Source: Symsagittifera roscoffensis (Eukaryota > Xenacoelomorpha > Acoela > Convolutidae). From it: a stretch of DNA of 64,000 bases. How positions within the stretch are numbered: position 1 is the stretch's first letter; every line of letters starts with the position of its first letter. A program made the translations under genes and the position numbers. The notes beneath the pieces were generated by a model. That model did no database searches and had not been told where the DNA came from. It worked only from the letters and a program-made list of their open reading frames with translations. The stretch is taken from positions 54,697,074 through 54,761,073 of the forward strand of contig NC_087063.1 of assembly GCF_963678635.1 (NCBI RefSeq), in the 5' to 3' direction. This document shows positions 56,007-64,000 of this stretch, one piece after another.

Positions 56007-56033
56007 CTTATCGTGCGTTGTTGCCACGATAAG
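56007..56033. repeat. Hairpin, 9-bp perfect stem
   Basis: CTTATCGTG (56007-56015), loop CGTTGTTGC, CACGATAAG (56025-56033). It lies about 1 kb 3' of the SGNH polyprotein in its reading direction. Confidence 0.75.
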
Positions 56034-57023
56034 AGGCTTCGTATTTTCCGTCTCTGGTACGACTGTTTTTCACAATCTCTGTCGTTTTTTTTTTCTCGTC
56101 ACTTTTTCAGTCAACTTTTTCTGAGAAATATTCTTCTTCCAATCGAAATTTTAAAAATAAAAATTCTAGAACATTCCGACCCTCCCTCCAAGCACTTTTT
56201 TGCTGTTAAGGCCTTTTCTCTCTGATTCGTGCTTCGTCGGAAGGTTGCACTGTGTCAGTCTGGCAGAATGGCACATACTCCCCGGACAGTCCCCATCAAT
56301 GTCCCTATTGATCGCATAACACCGGGTTATTGTCAGGTAGTTATCCAGTTTTCTGTAATCAATCTTACAAATCGCATAAGAAAATGAACTTTATCTACCC
56401 CACCTCAACTCACTACGTGTTCACAAATGGCATCGTACTACATCTCACTGCCTTTCAACATTTTCACAAAATTTGCACCATGAGGAGTGTCCTAGATAAA
56501 ATTTCTTTTCTGACTACTTACGTCGTCTTGCCAGAAAACTTCTTTTCGCTCTTTGTGATTAAAAAGTGGGACGTGGCACGGCCACGCACCCGTTAAAATT
56601 AACTTAACTTCACTCACCAAGTATAATCAGTCATCTATGCGGTCCTTTCAATATTAAAACTAAGAAACTCTGTGGCTAGGAAAGTTCTTGAGTTACCCAC
56701 CCTTCCAGAGCGAGTTTACTCAAGCTTACCATGTCGCCACACAGTGAATTTGTGTCTTACACAGGTTAAAAACTTCAGTCGTGAATAAATAGGTAAATAT
56801 ACTCACCTAGATTCCTCATATACATACATAAATAGCCATAACTAAAATCAAGAATTTCAACAATTTTAACAATTACAACAATTTTCAAAGTTTGGTCTGA
56901 CCAAACTAGATCAAAACAAAAAGTTTAACAAGTTCAATAATCAAAACTTGGTTGATTGGTTTAAGTTTTAGCGCACAAATACAATCAAGTTTTCTCTCCT
57001 TCTCTCATCTTCTTTGGTCATCT

Positions 57024-60000
57024 TCATTCCATCACTTCTCCATCCTGATCTTCGCTGTCTTCCAACACTTTCTCCAGCATGTCCATGGAGTTGCGGGCCG
57101 TGCCCCAACTCTCCTGTTCCAACAGCCTCGGTTTGCAGCAAGGTAGCAAGTCCACATTCACTTTCTGCTCCCGGTTCCTGCAAAAGCTGTTGTGCAAAAG
57201 GCTCACGTTTCGTTCTAGGTCAGCTCTTAAGACCTCTTTCTTCTCATCTTCAGTAACACAAGGCGTTCCAGCTACCCGCTTCACCGCTGTGGTGACCGCG
57301 TTTCTGTGCGTCAAGAATGCTCTCTTATAGGCTCCTGGTCCTAGCTGGAAAGATTGATAGGCTTCCGTGTTCCTCGACATATGACGCTTCGCGCGTTCAT
57401 ACATCCATGACGTCATCACTGCACGGAACCAAGGCATCAATCTTTGCCTTGACCATATTCTTTCAATGGCTTTAGGTATCCTCAGAACCTTGCAGGTGGT
57501 TCTGATAAGATCCAATTCACGACTCATCTTCACGTTGCTCAGCTGCTCAGGAGTCGGCACGGCCGTCTCCTGCTGACTTGTGTCCGCGTTAGCCTCCAGC
57601 CATCTCACTGCTAGCATGGCGCTAACCACCACGATTGACACTTGTTGATTCTGATCGGGCAACCCCGTGGAGTACAACTCCTCCACGTCCCATACTAGGA
57701 TCAGATTCCCGCGTTTGGGGTACCACAACGTCTGCGCCAAGCAGTGGCAAGGATACTCCCCATGGGTTCTCACTATGTTCCTTCGGGTCCGATACCCTGA
57801 GGCTCCCAGCAACGGTTCCACCTCCATCAGAATTCTATGTAAGTCGTCTTTTTCTTCTATTGTGGGGAATTCAGTGGGTAAGGCTCCACTCGCTTTCTGT
57901 TTCTGGAACTCACTCACATTGCCTTCGTTCAGTCTCATAAACTCTTCACCCACAACGTCTTGCAACTCGCTTTCGGATCTCTTCGGGACTGCCCGAAAGA
58001 TCTTTGCCAACAAGTCATATGACCTTTCCGACATTCTGGCCAACCTCACGCACTTTGGCACAGAGAAAAGTTGGTCAACCAACACTTGTTGCGTCCTCGC
58101 ATCCATTACCACCATGTGCGTAGGATACTTGCTATTACAGTATGGCGCGGAGCTTGAACCCACCATATATTTTGAACCAGTAGGTCTGTGATAGGCTTCA
58201 CTATCCTTCAGATTCATTTCATTTTCTAGAGCTTCTCGCCAGCCCCCAATCTTCTGCTCTGTCTGTAACGCTCCAGGGAATATCTCCACGCTGAGGGACG
58301 TCACTAACTCATGGGCACGCTCTAGGCGCTCAAGCGATTCTATCGAACTCGTCATGCTACAAAATCCCAAGGCTGTGATCAAGTTTACGTCTGTCACCCC
58401 ATGGCAGTCTGCGACCAACTCCATGGCACTCTTATCTGACATGCTCAATCTTCCGTACAATCGTGCCAGTTGTCGATGCTGCTCGCTCAGCGTAACCAGG
58501 CAGTGTCCCAGGTTACAAACATGTCCTTCCATCCCATTGTGTTGAGTCAAGCATGTTCCTTGCTTCAACCAATTACTCGATGGACCTTCCTCGGACAGCT
58601 CCGTGGATGGGTTGCTCTTCCTCTTCGTCAATCTCATGGCCAGCAGATGATGTATCATGGCCAGATCATGTAAACTTGCGTCATCATCTAGGTCTAACGT
58701 GATATCCGCCGTCATGTCCCAGATTAAACCGGCGTTAGGATGTGGACACCAAGAAGGCTTCATGAGTTCCCACATCGTCACTAGACTGGTTTTCAAGGGA
58801 CCGTCCCAAGAACCACAATCAAAACTCACTTGCCCCTTTAGCTCGGGAACCGAGGGTTCGACCACTCGTTCTTCCAAGATAATTCCCAGCTTGGGTTGTT
58901 CCACCATCAGCATTCCTGTTTCTTTAATACGTTCGACCCAGAAATTGAGTACTATGACTTGCTCATAGTCGAAGTACGCTTCCCTGGCTTCTTCATTCAC
59001 GAAGGGATTATACGCCATCCCCGGTATGCCAGACACATATTGGAACGAATTCAGTTTCCCTAGTGTTGCAAACTCTTTTTGTCCTCTGACCGCTTCAATC
59101 AACTCTCGGCTCACTTTCAATTCTTTGTTGGAATATCTTCTCACCTCTTCCAACTTGCGATAGCTTTCCATATCACTCGACTCCTTGCTTGGCACAGTCA
59201 ATGGCATGTCCTGGTATAGTTCACAATCAACTCCCTTTTGCCGAATGATCTTTATGCATTCTCCCAAAACAGGAGAATCATCTTTCGAAATCAACGCTCG
59301 CAGAGCTTCCATCAACTCCAGTTCCTGTTCCCGTGATTTCGAATCATTACTGGCTTCATACTCCGCTTTCCTGATGCCCATCAAGCACCAAGCCAATCGT
59401 ACTTGCAGATCAGTTCTCACGCAAGGATGAGCCAGGTATGCCGCCACCGTAGCAGGTGCATGCATCGCCTCGTCGAAGTATCTCTGGAGGGCCGCCCTCC
59501 AGGAGATTTCTAGCAATTTTTTCAATCCGACTTCGTTCGCTTCAGAGGACATTACCGTTCCGTATTCTTTTCGATTCAAGTTCGAATTCTCCGTGAGCTC
59601 TTTCAGATATTCCTGCATGACTCGCTTCTCGCTCCAAGCCATCAGGTGCCCTCTCGCGGAGTTCCTCGCTTTCAACATCTCCACATAACCCCCTGCCGGA
59701 TCTCCCATGTGGACCGATTCCGGCACAGTTATTCGACTGTACTCGACCACGTCGAGTTGTCCTTCCAGTTTCATCTGATATCTCTCCCATTCCTCTTCTG
59801 GTAACGTACTGAGGAATGATATCTTCATTGACTCCTCGATTTTCCTCCTCCTCGGTGATTCATGAAGCAGTCTCTGCGGATCCCTGCTTCGGCACTCTCT
59901 AGCCTGGCTTATTGGGTCTATCGGAGATAGATCGGCCGACGCCTCCTTTGTAGGGGACATGAAAGACGATGGCGTCATTAGCAATAGACTCCCATCGACC

Positions 60001-62095
60001 TCCCCATCGTCGTCTTCACTAAACCGGTATTCTAGCAGGTCTCTCTCTAACGCACCCAGATCTGTCTCACCCGGTTTTTCCGTCTTTCCCTCGGTATCGT
60101 TGTCGTCATGATCCATCAATTCAGCATCACCTGCATCAGGTTTCGGCCTGGGTCCTGAAGGTCCTTGTCGTGAGTCTATGCCCGAGTCCGGCCGATCCGG
60201 TACGGTCATGTCTCCTGCATGATAAAACAACTCATCATTCACCAGGAATTCTACAGATTCCTCGCCATGTGGTGCTAGGTCCTCTATCGTTATATATGAG
60301 CCCCCTCTGCTCTCCTTTGCCACTTCTATCATCACTACCTTCACTTCTCCTGACCACTTCAGTCTTGATAGGTCATCCGTGGGAGAATACACTTCGTTCC
60401 ACATTTCGGCCGAGACCTCTGGTCTCCTGGAAGGTGGTGCTTTGATCTTTTTCCTGCTCCAAGCATCAGGAAATGTGAAGTCAAATGTGTGCGCGGCTGC
60501 AGCGTTCCAACTGATGAAGCGCGGCTCCATCCCTTCACTCCATTTCAGCATTTTTCTCTCTGCGTCACGAGCTGCTCCGATGCGAGGGGCAATGATGGGA
60601 GATGTGACTCCCAACAACATCCTCCTTATCGGTGGATATCGAGGGCATGGGTCCGGCAGCGGCCTGGACCCAGGAAGCCATGTTTGCTGATTCTCTTTCG
60701 CGCGTGTGTAGGCTCCTGGCAATTGAGGTACTCTCACAGCCTCTCCGGTATCTTTCACCACTGGCCTCAAATTCCAAAGTTTTGGGTTAAACTGGATGTG
60801 GGACAGATCCTCACGGCCCATTCGGCACTTGAAGTGGTTGTTGAAGTCCATCAACACCCAGCCTGGCTCTGCTATTCTTCCGAACAGCCTATCGTCGCTA
60901 GCCAGCCTTCTCAGTTCACTCTGCTCTACCCAATTCAGCACGGAACAATCCACGACTGAGACCAGGTTGACATACAACACCGAATTCCTGTATGCCTTCA
61001 CTTGTACGTCCGGGAACGCGAAAGTTATCACCGGTCCATACACCACTGTGACGATTTCCCGCAATCCGTGGACCAGAGCCAACGGATCGATCCGCATCAT
61101 GACAGCCAAGTCTGTTAGTAAGGGCATGCCACAATATTGCTTAAATTCGCCTGCGTTCGTCGCCACCTTGTCTTCTCCCGTGACGCTTCTGTTCTGTTGC
61201 AAGAGATATTGGAGCAGGAGAGTCCTCCAATCCTTCATCTTCCTGAGCGAGGCGGTTTCCAACTGCGCATTGAACTCGCGACTTGTTTCCAGGAGCTGTT
61301 CAGGGTAACGCAACAGCACAAGCAAGTCACCCAGTCGACCATAGGTCATGGCAATCAGAGTCAGGAGTCCATCCAATCTCAAATCTGCCAACGCTTGGGT
61401 AAAGAGGTTTGCCGGTCCTTTCACAAAGTTTTCATGACCAAATGTCACGTATAAGGCTAGCACCAGGCCAATCGACAACTTCCTGATGTCCTTGACGAAA
61501 CTCGCGATCAGGTTCCTAGATGCCTTCGGATAGCACGTCGATAGGAAAGATGGCGTCCATCCCACTCCCATTCCACCCAAGATAGCATCTGATCGTTCAT
61601 ACTGTGCCTTAGTGGCCAGCACGTCAGCTTGGAACTTGTCCAGCGACATCGTGTTAACATCCTGCATCAGTTTCAACATCTTACCTCCAGCTGACTCCCG
61701 GGCATCAAATAGATTCTTTAGATACGCGTGTATCTCTTTGATTATTGCCGGCGCATGCTCGAACGCGTCCTCACCCAAGGTGCACAGCCTCGGTGACAAA
61801 TACAACCATACGTTGTTGTGCGGCTTCGTACGCAAAGCCATTGCCATGAGGTCCTCCTCCGCTGACGTCATGTTCTTTCTGATCATCCTTCCCTGCTCAT
61901 TCTCTGCATGATCCATCTGTCTGAACCAGAGATCATCAGCCACCTGTTGTACTAACAGATGATCGTCATCTACCCCTGGTCTTAACTTCAGCAATCTGGC
62001 GAAGTTGGACAGCTCCAACCCCAGAACCTCATCTAGCACCAACCGAGTTGTGCTACAATCTCTGAGCCCCTGTATGGCATTCGAAATGTCAGCCC
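57024..62095 (-). CDS. SGNH-element giant polyprotein, copy 2, C-terminal part (about 1,672 aa, unknown)
   Basis: Open from 62042 (first ATG) to the stop at 57024, with the frame extending a little further upstream (ADISNAIQGLRD). No stops in 5 kb. Not a family I recognise. Visible: Leu-rich helical stretches (LSIGLVLALYVTFG, LRLDGLLTLIAMTYGRLGDL), an acidic Ser-rich linker around residues 620-700 (LMDHDDNDTEGKTEKPGET), conserved Cys/Trp blocks shared with copy 1 (VSFDCGSWDGPLKTSLVTM, MKPSWCPHPNAGLIWDMTAD), and an acidic C terminus (LEDSEDQDGEVME). No signal peptide or clear membrane span. Matching blocks in copy 1 show it was once one polyprotein with the SGNH part; a local ~32-bp insertion at 62083-62124 now separates the frames. 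Confidence 0.8.
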
Positions 62096-62120
62096 AAAAT
62101 ACGAAATGGAATCCGAAATG

Positions 62121-63713
62121 TCAGGCGGGAAGATCAGATCGGGACGGGTAGTAATTGTCCGGGTCCACTACTCTGTTTGGGGCAGGAATTATCACATTGA
62201 ACCTCCCCTCTGCTATTGTTGTGACCATTGTATATACAAATTGGAGGGGTTCCGGTAATGCAGCGTACCCTGGGGACAATACAAAGATCATCTTCACCAC
62301 ATTCATGGTGAAGCGTTGTCTTGCTGCTGCCTCTACCTCAGCCATCGCCGAGAGCAGTGTCATTATCGCCTCCCCTATAACCTCGTTACTCGGGGTCGAC
62401 CCATCCGTCAGACGTGACAATAAGGCCCTGCTTTGCAGATGATCATTTGAGCCTGCAACCACTATTACCTGCGGCTCCATACTGACCACCCTTCGCACAC
62501 TTATCATCATGCCGATTGCTTGTCCCCAGTCCAATTTAGGTGCCGTCAAAAAGATCACGTCGGGCCAAAAGAGAGAACGGGGAGTATAGAGATAATCGGA
62601 GCCGGCCACAATAAGATACTTGGCCGCCTTCATGTCCAAGGGATCATAAGCTGCAAAAAGGCCATCGCCTATTGGGGCCTTCAGTTTCCCATATCTCTTA
62701 TCGTCTCCAACCACTGTTGTCGTTCGGGGGTAGTCCCTCGAATACTCGCCAGGCGTCTGACCGGGTGGTTTAGCGAACTGCCTGTACATCTTGTGATGCT
62801 TGTTATTGGGCTTGTTCTCTGTCTGGAACTTGCCCTTGCGAGCAGGTGGTGTCCTTTCCCGGGTCCTATCTCGAAAATCGGTGAGCGACCGGGTGTTCAA
62901 AGGTCCAAAGGTATTGTCATGAGGCAATCCACTCAAATCCACATGTCGGAGTGAGGTCGAGGAGCTGAATTTCTCCTGCTCTGCTAACAGCCAATCCACG
63001 CCCGGTATCCGATAAAGTCGCGATACTGTGGGACTTTCTCCGCCAGTCATTCTCATTGCGTCCTCCCGACACGTCAAGGTATTCATGTTCAACTTCGCCG
63101 ACATGTCCGTCTTATACTGACCCCAATGACTAGGATCTGATCTATTCCAAAGCAGCCCGCTGCCTGATTCGATTCCCTCCGCTGGCACGGTACTTGTAGA
63201 CGGTCCTGCTATCGAAGCAGGATTTGTCGTGGCAGGCGGATCGTTCCTCCTAGACGCGGTCTGGGAGTTATTCCTGTTGTTCTGTTCCCTTGATCTCCCG
63301 AGTCGGCTTCCAATCGATTGCGGCCTGGGAGGAGGAGCAGTCCCTAGCCTGTCTCTCACGTTTGAGCTCGGAGCAACGGTTGCGGCTGCAACCGTCTCTG
63401 TTGCCAAGGGCCCCAGACGGTTGACGAGGGATTCGGGCACGGTTGTCCTTATTCTACTTCCTCCGGTCGAACTGGTCCGAGCCAGAGGACCGGTCGCCCT
63501 CGACTCTTGCTCCGCTTCCCTCAATTGCGTCTGAAACACATCATTAATCCAATGCCTCCCTCGTTGGGTATTGAAGTGTACTCCATCTCTAGTGAGCGCG
63601 ATGTGATCAATCATGCGCAGCATGTTCTCGAGATCCAGAAGTCGCAGCTCGCCAGGGTTGTTTCTCACCAGACTACGGATCATTTCGTTCCACCGTGTCA
63701 CGTTGCCATTCAT
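62121..63713 (-). CDS. SGNH-element polyprotein, copy 2, middle part: end of SGNH domain and second SGNH-like block
   Basis: 530 codons. The beginning completes the first SGNH domain: the C-terminal catalytic Asp-His pair is in TRDGVHFNTQRGRHWINDVF (63587-63573). A Pro/Arg/Ser-rich linker follows. Residues of about 350-530 look like a second SGNH-type fold: YLIVAGSDYL (GSD in place of GDS), LDWGQAIGMM, then VIVVAGSNDHLQSRALLSRL (GSND in place of GTND), VKMIFVLSPGYAALP and FNVIIPAPN. The block I Ser and final Asp-His are not in standard order, so this block may be non-catalytic. Copy 1 lacks most of it. Confidence 0.75.
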   Translation of the reverse strand: MNGNVTRWNEMIRSLVRNNPGELRLLDLENMLRMIDHIALTRDGVHFNTQRGRHWINDVFQTQLREAEQESRATGPLARTSSTGGSRIRTTVPESLVNRLGPLATETVAAATVAPSSNVRDRLGTAPPPRPQSIGSRLGRSREQNNRNNSQTASRRNDPPATTNPASIAGPSTSTVPAEGIESGSGLLWNRSDPSHWGQYKTDMSAKLNMNTLTCREDAMRMTGGESPTVSRLYRIPGVDWLLAEQEKFSSSTSLRHVDLSGLPHDNTFGPLNTRSLTDFRDRTRERTPPARKGKFQTENKPNNKHHKMYRQFAKPPGQTPGEYSRDYPRTTTVVGDDKRYGKLKAPIGDGLFAAYDPLDMKAAKYLIVAGSDYLYTPRSLFWPDVIFLTAPKLDWGQAIGMMISVRRVVSMEPQVIVVAGSNDHLQSRALLSRLTDGSTPSNEVIGEAIMTLLSAMAEVEAAARQRFTMNVVKMIFVLSPGYAALPEPLQFVYTMVTTIAEGRFNVIIPAPNRVVDPDNYYPSRSDLPA

Positions 63714-64000
63714 AAAATCTAAAATCTGCCACTGTGGTGCCCACCATCGGGTTCTGTGGTATCGTGCACAGCACCACCAGACTGGGCCGATACTTCTCCT
63801 TCAGTTCGTTCAGGATGCAGACCAATAGAGGCTCCCACTTGCTCTCCGGAGTCACTGGGGCTCTCGAGACGTCGTTGGTTCCCAGCATTATTACCAGCGT
63901 ATCCAGGTGATCTTCGCTCTGGAATTCTATCATCTTGATGACCTGAGCTACTGAGGCTCCTCCAAAGGACAGAGCGGTAGTCTGACCATAGACGAAGATC
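63673..64000 (-). CDS. SGNH-element polyprotein, copy 2, SGNH core (runs off the window)
   Basis: The frame is open from the right edge. It reads FVYGQTTALSFGGASVAQVI (block II Gly), LVIMLGTNDVSRAPVTP (block III, GTND at about 63876) and PSLVVLCTIPQNP (block before the loop). The GDS nucleophile block, present in copy 1 about 25 codons upstream, lies beyond the window. The frame changes to that of the 530-codon part at 63727-63714, where the plus strand has a 7-bp tandem duplication (TAAAATC twice). The SGNH fold suggests esterase or deacetylase activity. Confidence 0.8.
   Translation of the reverse strand, partial: IFVYGQTTALSFGGASVAQVIKMIEFQSEDHLDTLVIMLGTNDVSRAPVTPESKWEPLLVCILNELKEKYRPSLVVLCTIPQNPMVGTTVADFRFYEWQRDTVERNDP

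Larger units (their letters stand above)
54749..57023. other. Region between the TPR gene and SGNH-element copy 2
   Basis: No supported ORF. The left part should contain the TPR gene promoter. The right part lies 3' of the SGNH polyprotein stop and may contain its 3' UTR or a terminal repeat: a GC-richer block at about 55.85-56.35 kb has palindromic structure. Two clear hairpins are listed separately. Confidence 0.4.

Noticed and set aside
57667-58191. 174-aa plus-strand ORF, and similar ORFs at 60489-61308, 63229-63534
   Set aside because: They lie entirely antisense to the SGNH polyprotein, which is conserved between two copies; no independent support.
1-64000. Telomeric repeats that would support a Terminon-type telomeric location
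   Set aside because: I saw no short G-rich telomere-like tandem repeats anywhere in the window.

Overview
The window is AT-rich eukaryotic DNA, most likely from an invertebrate animal. The evidence is a host gene with GT-AG introns and short T-rich acceptors, and Ty3/Gypsy and BEL/Pao retroelements whose remains fill most of the window. I could not identify the species. Nearly every supported coding segment is on the minus strand.

Region 1 (1-16.6 kb, GC-richer, heavily mutated): a decayed giant Gypsy-like element read right to left. Its order is gag (coiled coil, CCHC), protease, RT, RNase H, integrase, an acidic tail, and a remnant resembling a TARG1/OARD1-type macro domain. After a short AT-rich spacer comes a very large extra polyprotein with an SGNH (GDSL) hydrolase domain; it runs off the left edge. 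A second, far better preserved copy of that polyprotein occupies 57.0-64.0 kb and runs off the right edge. It carries a complete SGNH signature, a second SGNH-like block, and about 1,670 residues I cannot assign to a family.

Region 2 (18.8-25.3 kb): a degenerate BEL/Pao element with 160-bp LTRs and a 5-bp target duplication. It contains a three-copy 448-bp tandem repeat whose two junctions each hold the same 85-bp piece of the Gypsy gag from region 1.

Region 3 (25.3-31.4 kb): non-coding AT-rich DNA with one element that has terminal inverted repeats.

Region 4 (31.4-54.75 kb): a host gene of four exons encoding a 489-aa tetratricopeptide-repeat protein. Its third intron is about 20.2 kb because it holds a complete 18.9-kb retrovirus-like Gypsy element (32557-51473) in the sense orientation. 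The element has identical 408-bp LTRs, a TTAC target duplication, a 2703-aa gag-pol, an envelope-like glycoprotein, two tiny membrane ORFs, a 377-codon ORF without any ATG, and a further unknown ORF at the 3' end.

The main candidates for undescribed systems are this multi-gene enveloped Gypsy element and the macro/SGNH giant element.
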